The translations under genes were made by a program, and so were the position numbers. A stretch of 38,595 nucleotides of DNA from a virus. The stretch covers positions 1 to 38,595 of IMG/VR virus record IMGVR_UViG_3300036444_000046; one strand, 5' to 3'. The notes under the pieces were generated by a model that was not told where the DNA came from, did not search any database, and saw nothing but the letters and a program-made list of their open reading frames with translations. Below, one piece after another: positions 19,932 through 27,764 of this stretch (positions within the stretch are counted from its first letter, which is position 1; every line of letters starts with the position of its first letter).

Positions 19932-21406
19932 TGAACATCCTCGACAAGGCCATTGCGGTCTTTGCGCCAGGGACAGGCCTGAAGCGCGCCAACGCCAGGG
20001 CGGTGCTCGACCAATACCAGGAACGTGACTATGCGGCTGCCCGGCACGGTCGCCGCAATCGCGGATGGCGCTCCCGCTCTACCTCGGCGAATGTCGAGAT
20101 TGCCGGAGCGCTGACTGCGCTTCGCGACCGTGCCCGCGAATTTGTCCGTGATAGCTGGCAAGGCCAGCGTATTCTCGACGTTCTGGTCTCGCACGCTGTT
20201 GGGACGGGCATAACGGTCGTACCGAATACCGGTTCTGACCGTGCGGACAACCGATTCCGCATGCTGTGGCAGGACTGGCTCGGCGGTGCAGATGCCGAGG
20301 GCGTCATGGACTTCGGCGCCATGCAGGCACTTGCCGTCCGCTCCATGATCGAAGGCGGCGAATCCGTGCTGCGCTTCATCGATCCTGGCATTGATCAGGC
20401 TGGCGGCCTCGTACCGCTCTGGCTCCAGGGCCTCGAAGGCGACCAGATTGACAGCACAAAGGATCGTGGCCTTGCGGGCGACAACTTCAGGCTCGGTGTC
20501 GAGCTTGGGGACTATCACAGGCGGCAGGCCTTGTGGCTGCATCCCGAGCATCCAGGCGACATGACCCTGGCCGGCGCGCGCAATTCCACACGCGTGCCGT
20601 GGGCCGATCTGTGCCATCTCTACCGCCCGCTCCGTTGGGGCCAGATCAGAGGCGTCTCGTGGTTTTCCGCCATCCTGCTCACCGGCAAGGAGGATCAGGA
20701 TTTGATCGAGGCGGCAATCGTCCAGGCACGCACGCAGGCCAGCTTCGCCGGCTTCCTGAAGCGGCAACCGGGCGGCACCAATGTGCTGGCCGCCAAGAAG
20801 GAAGAGGACGGCGAAAAGGTCACCAAGATCGCACCGGGCACCATCGCCGATATCGGTGATTCGGACATCGTGTTTGCCAATCCGTCATCGCAGTCGTCGT
20901 TTCAGGAAATCCACGTCGCGGCCATGCAGGGCATGGCGGCCGGCGCCTGGCTGACTTACGACCAGCTGACCGGCGACCTGACACGCGCCAATTATTCGTC
21001 ATTGCGCGCCGGAAAGATCGAATTCCGTCGCCTCGTCGAACAATTGCAGTGGGGCATCCTGGCGCCGCGCATGGTCATGCCGACCGTTCGCCGGTTCACT
21101 GGCCGCGCCTTGCTGGCCGGCATGCTGCCGCAGCGCAGGGGTGGCTATCCTGTCGATCTCATCATGCCGGCGAACGAACCGATCGATCCGAAGAAGGACA
21201 TGGAAGCCGACATCATGGCCGTCAGGAGCGGTCGTATGACGCCGCAGGAATTCATGTCCGCTTGGGGCGTCGACTGGCGCAAGAACATCGGTGACGTGGC
21301 GGCCTTCTTCGCCGTTACCGACAAGGCCGGCGTCGCCCTGGATATCGATCCTCGTCGACCGGCGCAGGGTGGCACGCAACGCGTGGAAATGGAGCAACAG
21401 CCATGA
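19931..21406 (+). CDS. Portal protein (Lambda gpB family)
   Basis: The 491-residue protein is a Lambda-type portal: an N-terminal NVEIAGALTALRDRAREFVR segment, LVSHAVGTGITVVPN, a central WLQGLEGDQIDSTKD, the HRRQALWLHPEHP strand region, HLYRPLRWGQIRGVSWFSAI and a C-terminal YSSLRAGKIEFRR stretch. It forms the dodecameric ring at the capsid vertex through which DNA is packaged. The C-terminus (PAQGGTQRVEMEQQP) is a disordered tail. The start shares a base with the gpW stop and the stop overlaps the protease start by four bases. Length and context agree with family norms. Confidence 0.95.
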   Translation: MNILDKAIAVFAPGTGLKRANARAVLDQYQERDYAAARHGRRNRGWRSRSTSANVEIAGALTALRDRAREFVRDSWQGQRILDVLVSHAVGTGITVVPNTGSDRADNRFRMLWQDWLGGADAEGVMDFGAMQALAVRSMIEGGESVLRFIDPGIDQAGGLVPLWLQGLEGDQIDSTKDRGLAGDNFRLGVELGDYHRRQALWLHPEHPGDMTLAGARNSTRVPWADLCHLYRPLRWGQIRGVSWFSAILLTGKEDQDLIEAAIVQARTQASFAGFLKRQPGGTNVLAAKKEEDGEKVTKIAPGTIADIGDSDIVFANPSSQSSFQEIHVAAMQGMAAGAWLTYDQLTGDLTRANYSSLRAGKIEFRRLVEQLQWGILAPRMVMPTVRRFTGRALLAGMLPQRRGGYPVDLIMPANEPIDPKKDMEADIMAVRSGRMTPQEFMSAWGVDWRKNIGDVAAFFAVTDKAGVALDIDPRRPAQGGTQRVEMEQQP

Positions 21407-22035
21407 GCACGATCATCCGATTGCCGCAGATGATGCGCGACGCAGAGATCCGCGCCGGATCGTTCGACGAAGTCGCATCAACCGTGGAAGTCATCTGGAC
21501 AACGGGCGCCATCGGCCGGCGCGTGACCTGGCAGGACGGCGAGTTCGACGAAGAGCTTGTCGTCGACACAAGGAGCGTTCGCCTCGATCGGCTCAATGCC
21601 GGCGCGCCACTGCTCGATACGCACAGCAAATGGAGCCTTGCCGATGTGCTGGGCTCCGTCGTTCCCGGCACTGCTCGCCTTGAAGGCGGCAAGGGGCTTG
21701 CCCGTATCCAGCTGTCGAATTCGCCGGACGCCGCCGATCGGGTCGCCAAGATCAAGGAAGGCGTGGTCCGCAACATCTCCGTCGGCTACCGCATCCACGC
21801 CGTCGAGAAGAAGGAACGGGCAGGCCAGATCACCTTGCATCGAGTGATCGATTGGGAGCCATGGGAGCTTTCGGCCGTTCCCGTCCCGTTCGATGCAGGG
21901 GCACAGTTCCGCAATGCCGAGGCCGACACAGGCCTGTTCGCCTGCCGTGTCGACGCCGATCCTGACATGCTCAACGCCAATCAGCGCCTGCGTCGCGAAA
22001 TGCGCATGCGTTCCTACGGAATGGGCAACCGCTAA
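21403..22035 (+). CDS. Prohead protease (HK97 family)
   Basis: The 210-residue protein fits the caudovirus prohead serine protease fold. The catalytic His is likely in LLDTHSKWSLADVLG (near residue 73), and the Ser is in GVVRNISVGYRI (near residue 128), followed by the WEPWELSAVPVPFDAG strand typical of the family. It should cleave scaffold or capsid N-termini during head maturation. It lies between portal and major capsid, the normal place. A 79-bp gap without a gene follows before the capsid gene. The C-terminal part (LNANQRLRREMRMRS) is a basic tail. Confidence 0.9.
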   Translation: MSTIIRLPQMMRDAEIRAGSFDEVASTVEVIWTTGAIGRRVTWQDGEFDEELVVDTRSVRLDRLNAGAPLLDTHSKWSLADVLGSVVPGTARLEGGKGLARIQLSNSPDAADRVAKIKEGVVRNISVGYRIHAVEKKERAGQITLHRVIDWEPWELSAVPVPFDAGAQFRNAEADTGLFACRVDADPDMLNANQRLRREMRMRSYGMGNR

Positions 22036-22114
22036 GCCGGTCGCTCACCGCCGCCTGCAAGGCGGATGCCCGACAATCTGCCTTCTCGGGCGAGGCGCAC
22101 TCTGGAGACACATC

Positions 22115-23614
22115 ATGAAGAAGCTGCTGAGGAAACTCCGCGGGCTGGAGGCGCGCGCCGCCGCAAAGCTTGCCGAGTTGAATGACGATACCGCCGCCGA
22201 GGCCGCGAGAGCGATCGAGGCACAACATCAGGCAATCCTCGACGAAATCACGACCCTGCGCGGTGAAATCGATCGACTTGCCGGCGCCGAGGAAGACGAC
22301 GACACGGACGATGATGACAACAACAGCAATCGCCAGCGTACCGGCGGCACCGACGCTGTGACGACGCGCGCCGCCGATATCGTCGGCATCGCGGCAGTCG
22401 CCCGCCGCCAGGGCGTGGAACTGACGACCGAGGAAGAACAGACCGCCATCCGTTCCGGTACGTCGCCGCAAGCGTTCCGCGCGCAGCTGTTCGATCGCTT
22501 GGCCGATCGGTCCCGTTCGACGCAGACAACCCCTGGAGTGCAGGTCGGACAGGACGAAACCGAGACCCGGCGCAATGCCCAGATCGAGGCACTCGCCTAC
22601 CGCTTCGGCGCTCCGATGCCGCAGGCCGGTCCAAGCCAGCAGGCGCGCCAGTACATGGAGCGCGGCTTGGTCGACATCGCCGCCGACGCGGTCAACTTCC
22701 GTGGTGGCCGCATGCTCAATGCCCGTCAGGTGGATGATCTGTTCTCGCGTGCCGGCTCGCTGTCCACTTCCGATTTCCCCATCATCTTCGAAGGTGCGAT
22801 CAACCGCACACTTGAAGGCCGCTACGCCTTGGCGCAGCCCACCTATCGACGCATCGCACGGCAGCGGAATTTCCGTGACTTCCGTCCGGCAACCGTCGTC
22901 AAGGTCGGTGATTTCCCGCTGCTCCAGCGCGTGCTGGAGACCGGCGAGATCAAGTATGGCGCTTTCAAGGAAGGCAAGGAGACGGTGCAGGTGTTCTCCT
23001 ACGCCATCGCCTTGCGCGTCTCCCGGCAGATGCTGATCAATGACGATATCGGCGCCATCGCCGATATGTTGTCCGGCTACGGCGACACCGTCGCGCTCTT
23101 CGAGGAAATCACCTTCTACACTGGTGCCTTCAACGGGGTTCTCGCAGACGGCAAGGTGGTCTTTCACGTCGACCACAAAAACCTTGCAGCGGCCGGCACC
23201 GCGATCGATGTCGACAATGTCGGCAAGGGACGCGCCGCCATGTCGAAGCAGAAAAGCATCGGCGACAATCCACTGCTCCAGAACCGTGCCCGTATCTTGC
23301 TGGTCGGTCCGGACAAGCTGACGGAGGCTGAAAAGCTGGTGGCATCGATTACGCCGGCAACCGTGTCCAACGTCAACATCTTCTCCGGACGTTTGGAGCC
23401 GGTGGAGACCGGAATGATCACCGACAATGCGTGGCATCTGTTCGCCGATCCATCGACTGGCTCCAATTACCGCTGGGGCTATCTGGAGGGTTACGAGGCG
23501 CCGCGCGTCCGCACCGACGAACCGTTCGGCCAGCAGGGTTTCGCTATGTCGGTCGAACACGACTTTGGTGCAGGCGCCACCGACTTCCGCTTCGGCTGGA
23601 AGAACCCCGGATAA
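22115..23614 (+). CDS. Major capsid protein with N-terminal delta/scaffold region
   Basis: The 499-residue protein has two parts. Residues 1 to about 200 are charged and coiled (LRKLRGLEARAAAKLAELND, an acidic EEDDDTDDDDNNSN linker), like the delta/scaffold domain removed by the prohead protease. Residues from about 205 on (GLVDIAADAVNFRGGRML, LPISPIIF-like strands, RVLETGEIKYGAFKEGKETV, FTYAI-like regions) form a Mu/HK97-type capsid fold ending in AGATDFRFGWKNPG. The protein builds the icosahedral head. The ATG at 22115 follows GGAG and fits the coiled start; the longer frame from 21893 overlaps the protease and is a shadow. A hairpin follows the gene. Confidence 0.9.
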   Translation: MKKLLRKLRGLEARAAAKLAELNDDTAAEAARAIEAQHQAILDEITTLRGEIDRLAGAEEDDDTDDDDNNSNRQRTGGTDAVTTRAADIVGIAAVARRQGVELTTEEEQTAIRSGTSPQAFRAQLFDRLADRSRSTQTTPGVQVGQDETETRRNAQIEALAYRFGAPMPQAGPSQQARQYMERGLVDIAADAVNFRGGRMLNARQVDDLFSRAGSLSTSDFPIIFEGAINRTLEGRYALAQPTYRRIARQRNFRDFRPATVVKVGDFPLLQRVLETGEIKYGAFKEGKETVQVFSYAIALRVSRQMLINDDIGAIADMLSGYGDTVALFEEITFYTGAFNGVLADGKVVFHVDHKNLAAAGTAIDVDNVGKGRAAMSKQKSIGDNPLLQNRARILLVGPDKLTEAEKLVASITPATVSNVNIFSGRLEPVETGMITDNAWHLFADPSTGSNYRWGYLEGYEAPRVRTDEPFGQQGFAMSVEHDFGAGATDFRFGWKNPG

Positions 23615-23631
23615 CCGACACACCATCGATC

Positions 23632-23661
23632 TTGCCGGCACGCCGCGCGCCGTGCCGGCAA
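23632..23661. terminator. 11-bp stem hairpin after the capsid gene
   Basis: TTGCCGGCACG at 23632-23642 pairs perfectly with CGTGCCGGCAA at 23651-23661 around an 8-base loop. It lies 18 bp after the capsid stop in a 88-bp gap with no gene. No T-run follows, so it is more likely an mRNA-stabilising or partially terminating structure that raises capsid yield over downstream genes. Confidence 0.65.
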
Positions 23662-23702
23662 TCATCGTCCGGCGCGCGTTTCCGTTTTCAAGGATCTGAT
23701 CA

Positions 23703-24035
23703 ATGAAGAATTTCGTTCAACCGGGTGATGCCATCGACATCACCGTGCCGGCAGGCGGTGTTGTCTCCGGCGTTCCTTTCGTGTCGGGCAGCCTTGTCGG
23801 CATTCCCGGTGTGACCGCTGCGGCTGGCGTTCAGGCAACCATCCACCTCGAAGGCGTCTATGATCTGCCCAAGGTGGCAGCGCAGGCATGGACACTCGGC
23901 GCCAAGGTCTATTGGGACGCCGTCGCCTCTCTCGTCACCACAGTGTCGGCTGGCAACACGCTTCTCGGATACGCGGCGGATGTCGCCGCCAACCCTTCGA
24001 GCACCGGTCGTGTTCGCCTCGGCACGCCGGTCTGA
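23703..24035 (+). CDS. Capsid decoration protein (DUF2190)
   Basis: The 110-residue protein MKNFVQPGDAIDITVPAGGV and onward, with GVPFVSGSLVGIPGVTAAAG and AKVYWDAVASLVTT, matches the DUF2190 family, which are small beta-rich capsid cement or decoration proteins found directly downstream of the major capsid gene. It would trim or stabilise the expanded head. No signal peptide is present; the hydrophobicity is due to beta strands. A ribosome-binding region precedes the ATG weakly (AAGGATCTGATCA). The stop shares a base with the next gene. Confidence 0.88.
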   Translation: MKNFVQPGDAIDITVPAGGVVSGVPFVSGSLVGIPGVTAAAGVQATIHLEGVYDLPKVAAQAWTLGAKVYWDAVASLVTTVSAGNTLLGYAADVAANPSSTGRVRLGTPV

Positions 24036-24451
24036 TGACGGCTGCGCTTTTTCGACGGCTGGCCAACGTATCGCGGTCAGTCGTCGAAACCGTTTACGGG
24101 GATGAATGCACGGTTCGTCCCGTCGACAAGGTCGGCGGTCCGAACGGCAAGTCGGGTTGGTCCACGCAGCGGCCAAGCTACGAGGTCAAGGCCTGCTTCT
24201 ATGAGAACAGCGACGCGCAACGTGTCGACGATCCCCGCCCCATGCTGCGGCCGGGCGTGCAGATCACGACCAACAGGGCTTCGGCGATCCAGGCTTCAAT
24301 CCGGCTCTACGATCCGTCCAGACTGCGCACTGACGATATCCTGCACCGCCACAGCGACGCCGCCTTCTTCGAAGTGACGGCCATCGACCCTGACGGCCTT
24401 GGCGGCGCCATGCTGACCCTTGCGGTCGCCAAACAGATTGGACCGATCTGA
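24035..24451 (+). CDS. Putative head-tail joining protein
   Basis: I do not recognise the family of this 138-residue protein with certainty. MTAALFRRLANVSRSVVETV opens with an amphipathic helix, and the rest alternates short strands (TNRASAIQASIRLYDPS, FFEVTAIDPDGLGGAMLTLA). Its place between the decoration protein and the tail genes is that of the Lambda FII-like head completion protein, so neck function is the best inference. I took the ATG at 24035, which shares a base with the previous stop; the frame from 23888 overlaps the decoration gene. Its own stop shares a base with the next gene's start. Confidence 0.65.
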   Translation: MTAALFRRLANVSRSVVETVYGDECTVRPVDKVGGPNGKSGWSTQRPSYEVKACFYENSDAQRVDDPRPMLRPGVQITTNRASAIQASIRLYDPSRLRTDDILHRHSDAAFFEVTAIDPDGLGGAMLTLAVAKQIGPI

Positions 24452-25191
24452 TGTTGTCTGCCGAGGCTGCGCGGCTTGCTGCGATAGAGGTGCTGTGTCC
24501 GACAGCATCGCTGACCGCGAATGCCAACTATCCAACGCTGGCCGGACGCAACATCCTCGACTCGCGGTCCACCGCAGTTCAGGACCTCGACCGGGACCGC
24601 GAGTACACGCCGACTGTCGCGCTGCACACCAGGTCCTCGACGATCGTTAGGCGGGGCGATGCTGCCGATGCCGCCGACAGCGAGTGCAGCACAGAGATCG
24701 AGATCGTTTGCGAGCTGGCTGTGGTTGCGCGCGACGAAAGCGGGCCGGACTATGCCGACGCCATGGCGGGCGACGATCCTGATGCGAGGCTGGTGCTGGC
24801 GGCGCTGACCAGCCAGGTCCGCAACCTTCTGGAATTCAGCCAGGCCGGCATCCTGTTTCGTCAGACGATCATCGGCGTACGCCGGATCGAGGAGGAAACT
24901 TTCGGTGTTCCGGAGCTGGGTCTGCGCTGGTTGCGAAACACCATGCGCATGTCGGCTGCGATCGAGGATGACAGTTTTGACCAGCTGCACGGCGGCATGC
25001 CCGAGCCGATGGCAACCCTGTTCGGCAAGCTACCTGTCGGTTCCTATGCGAAGCACAAGCTTTCGCAACTGGCCGGTCACTTCCTGGCCGATCCGCGTCC
25101 GCCGCTGGCGGGGATCGCGGCCTTCGACAATCCGGCCGCCGAACCGGCGACCGACAAACCCATTCTTTGGACAGGAGCGCCCCATGCTTGA
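24451..25191 (+). CDS. Putative tail-terminator / neck protein
   Basis: This 246-residue protein is not firmly recognised. The central ALTSQVRNLLEFSQAGILFR and VRRIEEETFGVPELGLRWLR followed by NTMRMSAAIEDDSF has the helix-strand rhythm of tail terminator proteins, and the gene lies just before the sheath gene, where Mu-like phages have such a protein. The C-terminal third (KHKLSQLAGHFLADPRPPLA) looks less ordered. A role in closing the head-proximal end of the tail is inference from order. Both ends overlap neighbouring genes. Confidence 0.6.
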   Translation: MLSAEAARLAAIEVLCPTASLTANANYPTLAGRNILDSRSTAVQDLDRDREYTPTVALHTRSSTIVRRGDAADAADSECSTEIEIVCELAVVARDESGPDYADAMAGDDPDARLVLAALTSQVRNLLEFSQAGILFRQTIIGVRRIEEETFGVPELGLRWLRNTMRMSAAIEDDSFDQLHGGMPEPMATLFGKLPVGSYAKHKLSQLAGHFLADPRPPLAGIAAFDNPAAEPATDKPILWTGAPHA

Positions 25192-25381
25192 ACGCTACAG
25201 GCTCGCCAGCGACGCGCTGAAAGTTCCCATGCCGGACAGGGACGGGCGGCTTTTCAGCGTCGAAGGTGAGACCGTCGACACCGAACATCCCTTCTACGCG
25301 GTGCTGATCGCGGATGGAGACATCGTCAAGGAACCCGCCGCAGGCGGACAACGCAAAGGGAAAGACAATGGCCCTGTTTAA
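25184..25381 (+). CDS. DUF2635 family small tail protein
   Basis: The 65-residue product has the pattern of DUF2635, a small protein encoded just before the sheath in Mu-like phages: KVPMPDRDGRLFSVEGE, then TVDTEHPFYAVLIADGD and a charged C-terminus. The function of the family is unknown. It overlaps the preceding gene by eight bases and the sheath gene by fourteen. CAGGAG precedes the ATG at 25184 at good spacing; the frame from 24905 is a shadow. Its presence supports a Mu-type tail module. Confidence 0.75.
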   Translation: MLERYRLASDALKVPMPDRDGRLFSVEGETVDTEHPFYAVLIADGDIVKEPAAGGQRKGKDNGPV

Positions 25382-26879
25382 TACCATCCCCGGCAACATC
25401 GTCGCGCCGGTCGTCGCCTTTGAAGTCAATTCGGGCGGGCAGTTCGAGAATTCGGCCCGCCTGCTGCTGATCGGGCACAAGACGGCCGCCGGCATGGCCG
25501 CGCTCGATCAGCCGGTTGCATGTCCTTCGACGCTCGAAGCACGCGCCTTGTTCGGCGCGGGTTCGATCCTCGACGATATGGTCCGGATCGCCCGCCGCAA
25601 CGCTCCGGCACAGGAAATCTGGTGCCTGCCTGTCACGGAGACCGGCGTGGCCGAAGTGCGCACCATCACCGTGGCCAATGTCCCGGCCGGTGGCGGCGTC
25701 GGCGTGATCGAGATTGCCGGCGAGCCTTTGGCGATCACCATCGCCGCTGGCGATACCGTCAACGGTGTGGCAGCAGCACTCGCCGCTGCGGTCAATGCCT
25801 ATTACAACCCGCTGACCGAAGCATCCCTGCCTTACACGGCAGCCGCCGCCGCTGCCGTTGTCACGTTGACTGCCCGCCACAAGGGCGTGGCGATGGCCGA
25901 TGTGGATGTCTCGGTGCCCGTCCTGACTGGCGCGAACGCTTTCTCTGGTGCCGCCTTGACTTTCGCGACCACAACCGCGGCAGCAGGATCGCCGGATGTT
26001 TCCGCTGGTCTCGCGGCCTGTGGCGACGATGCGTTCGACTGGATCGGGACGGCGTTCGGCGATGCCGCAAATGTCGGGCGCTACAAGGCGTTCCTGTCCG
26101 ATGTTGCCGGTCGCTGGGCCTGGAACCGCCAAGTCTACGGGCATGTCTTCTATGCCGTCACCGACAGCGTCGCGAACATCACCACGGCGGGGCTCGCCCA
26201 GGACGATCGCCACATCACCGCGTTGCCGCGCCCGTCCGGCGGCAGCAATCCGCAGCCGGCATGGCAGTGGGTGGCAGGCATCGTTGCACGGGTCGTGCCA
26301 TGGCTTGCGGATGGTTCCACAGGCAATGTGTCGCGCAACCAGACCGGCCTTTCGGTCGAAGGCATCGCGCCGCCGCGTGATCGCTCGAAGTGGTATGGCT
26401 ATGCCACGCGCGATGCCTTCCTGCGTTCCGGTATCTCGACATGGGCCGTCGATCAGGCCGGCCGTGTGCTGGTCGACAAGATCATCACCATGCAGCGCAC
26501 CACGCTTGGGGTGCCGGACACGACATTCCGCGATATCCAGAAGATAGGCCAGTTGGTCTATGCGCTGCGCAAGTTCCGCACGGCGTTGACCATGGAGCAT
26601 GGCCAGAAGGCGATTGCCGAGGACAACCCCGGCAACGTCCAGGCGATCAGCACGCCGCGCGATATCGCCGCGACCTTCGTGCACACCTATCAGGAGATGG
26701 TGCTGACCGGCGTGCTGGAAAACCTCGACCTGGCGGCGCGGCAGCTGAAAGTGCAGCGCAATGCCGACAATCCGAACCGTGTCGACATCTATGCGCCGCT
26801 CGACACCGTCAACCCGCTCGACGTGATCGCCACCAACGCGGTGATCTATTCGCAGTTCCGCGCGGCAGCTGCTGCGTAA
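25368..26879 (+). CDS. Contractile tail sheath protein (Mu gpL-like)
   Basis: The 503-residue protein matches Mu-type tail sheath subunits. The N-terminus (ALFNTIPGNIVAPVVAFEV) is the family start, the middle (TVNGVAAALAAAVNAYY) is the variable surface domain, and the C-terminal half (ALPRPSGGSNPQPAWQWVAG, DRSKWYGYATRDAFLRSG, GVPDTTFRDIQKIGQLVYAL, FVHTYQEMVLTGVLENL) is the conserved core that forms the contractile lattice. It makes the phage a myovirus. I chose the ATG at 25368, after a weak AAGGGAAAG site, because it gives the family N-terminus. A hairpin lies after its stop. Confidence 0.95.
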   Translation: MALFNTIPGNIVAPVVAFEVNSGGQFENSARLLLIGHKTAAGMAALDQPVACPSTLEARALFGAGSILDDMVRIARRNAPAQEIWCLPVTETGVAEVRTITVANVPAGGGVGVIEIAGEPLAITIAAGDTVNGVAAALAAAVNAYYNPLTEASLPYTAAAAAAVVTLTARHKGVAMADVDVSVPVLTGANAFSGAALTFATTTAAAGSPDVSAGLAACGDDAFDWIGTAFGDAANVGRYKAFLSDVAGRWAWNRQVYGHVFYAVTDSVANITTAGLAQDDRHITALPRPSGGSNPQPAWQWVAGIVARVVPWLADGSTGNVSRNQTGLSVEGIAPPRDRSKWYGYATRDAFLRSGISTWAVDQAGRVLVDKIITMQRTTLGVPDTTFRDIQKIGQLVYALRKFRTALTMEHGQKAIAEDNPGNVQAISTPRDIAATFVHTYQEMVLTGVLENLDLAARQLKVQRNADNPNRVDIYAPLDTVNPLDVIATNAVIYSQFRAAAAA

Positions 26880-26901
26880 GGGCGACGCCGTTCAATCAAT
26901 T

Positions 26902-26919
26902 GGCCGGTACTCGCCGGCC
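26902..26919. terminator. Hairpin between sheath and tube genes
   Basis: GGCCGG at 26902-26907 pairs with CCGGCC at 26914-26919 around a 6-base loop in the 71-bp gap after the sheath gene. A pyrimidine stretch (TTCCTCCTC) but no clean T-run follows. It may tune expression or protect the mRNA end. Confidence 0.4.
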
Positions 26920-26950
26920 TTCCTCCTCGAAAACTTGAAAGGACATTTCC

Positions 26951-27322
26951 ATGGCCGGACGCGATTTCGGCGGCAAGATCAGGGTAACCGGCTCGACCGG
27001 CTACTCTCTCTCGCTGCGTGGCACCATCAACATCCTTGGCGCATCTCAGTCCAACGATGCCGTCACCAACCAGGACGGTCGCTCCGACCGCATCATCACG
27101 CCGGATGCGCCTGCGGCCGAACTGGTTTTTGCCGATGACGGCCTGGACTTCGACCGTCTCTTGAATGCGGATCGTCACAACATCACGATCGTCGAGGAAA
27201 AGACGAACGTGACGCATCTGTTTACCTCGGCATTCTGGACTGGAAAGCCGAGCAGCAATCGCATCAACGGTGAGACTTCGCAGCTCGGCATTCGCGCAGA
27301 CAGCTACAGGAGGCTCGGCTGA
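26951..27322 (+). CDS. Tail tube protein (Mu gpM-like)
   Basis: The 123-residue protein MAGRDFGGKIRVTGSTGYSL and onward, with TINILGASQSNDAVTNQDG and VFADDGLDFDRLLNADRHNI, fits the Mu tail tube family, and it directly follows the sheath gene as in Mu. Tube subunits stack in hexameric rings inside the sheath. AAAGGA lies before the ATG at 26951. The stop shares a base with the next gene's start. Length matches the family (about 120 residues). Confidence 0.92.
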   Translation: MAGRDFGGKIRVTGSTGYSLSLRGTINILGASQSNDAVTNQDGRSDRIITPDAPAAELVFADDGLDFDRLLNADRHNITIVEEKTNVTHLFTSAFWTGKPSSNRINGETSQLGIRADSYRRLG

Positions 27323-27648
27323 TGGTCGGCAAGCCTGTTCCGCTGTCAAAGAAGTACGAGGTGTTTGGCATCGCCTTCGACAGCCTGGCAGTCAGGGAGC
27401 CGACCGGTGTCGAATACTGGTCGATAGGTCCGATAGCCGAATGGCAGCCGACCGAAAACGGCAACGTTCTGGTCACGCATCGCGACGCCCTTCGGACTTA
27501 CGCGGAACGCCTTGTCGAGGTGCCGGGTGACACGACTGCGCCAGCCGTCATTGGCGCTCTGTCTTTGGCGGATACGCTTCGGATCGAGAGTGCCGTGAAG
27601 GGTTTTTTTATCGAAGCGGCACAATTGAACGGGCCGCTGACCTCCTGA
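27322..27648 (+). CDS. Tail assembly chaperone, zero-frame product
   Basis: The 108-residue product lies between the tube and the tape measure genes, where Mu-like phages encode the gp41-type tail assembly chaperone. Its C-terminal part (SLADTLRIESAVKGFFIEAA) is helical. The sequence by itself is not strongly diagnostic; the call rests on position and on the slippery site near its end, from which a longer -1 product is predicted. The ATG at 27322 shares a base with the tube stop. Chaperones of this class wrap the tape measure protein during tail growth. Confidence 0.82.
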   Translation: MVGKPVPLSKKYEVFGIAFDSLAVREPTGVEYWSIGPIAEWQPTENGNVLVTHRDALRTYAERLVEVPGDTTAPAVIGALSLADTLRIESAVKGFFIEAAQLNGPLTS

Positions 27649-27764
27649 TCTGGCGCGCCCAAAAAGGCATCGCCGATGTCGGTGCACTGCCGCTTTCCCT
27701 CATTCTCCTGCATGCCGGGCGTTATATCGCTTGGCTGCAGGATCAGCCCAAGGGTTCACGCTGA
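27322..27764 (+). CDS. Tail assembly chaperone, -1 frameshift product
   Basis: A -1 shift at T-TTT-TTT (27603-27609) would join the first 96 residues of the zero-frame protein to 51 residues in the overlapping frame, giving a 147-residue protein. The added part reads YRSGTIERAADLLIWRAQKG, then a helical PLSLILLHAGRYIAWLQ and QPKGSR, and stops at TGA 27762-27764. That stop shares a base with the tape measure ATG, the same TGATG coupling used by most genes here, so the extension is very likely translated. Long and short chaperone forms made this way are a conserved trait of tailed phages. Coordinates span both frames; the reading frame changes at the slippery site. Confidence 0.8.
27603..27609 (+). 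other. Slippery heptamer T-TTT-TTT for -1 frameshifting
   Basis: Seven consecutive T in phase GGT-TTT-TTT form the perfect X-XXY-YYZ slippery pattern, with 39 bases of zero-frame coding (including the stop) left. After slippage the next codon is TAT at 27609-27611. It lies between tube and tape measure genes, the expected place. A stimulatory structure downstream was not identified by eye. Confidence 0.8.
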
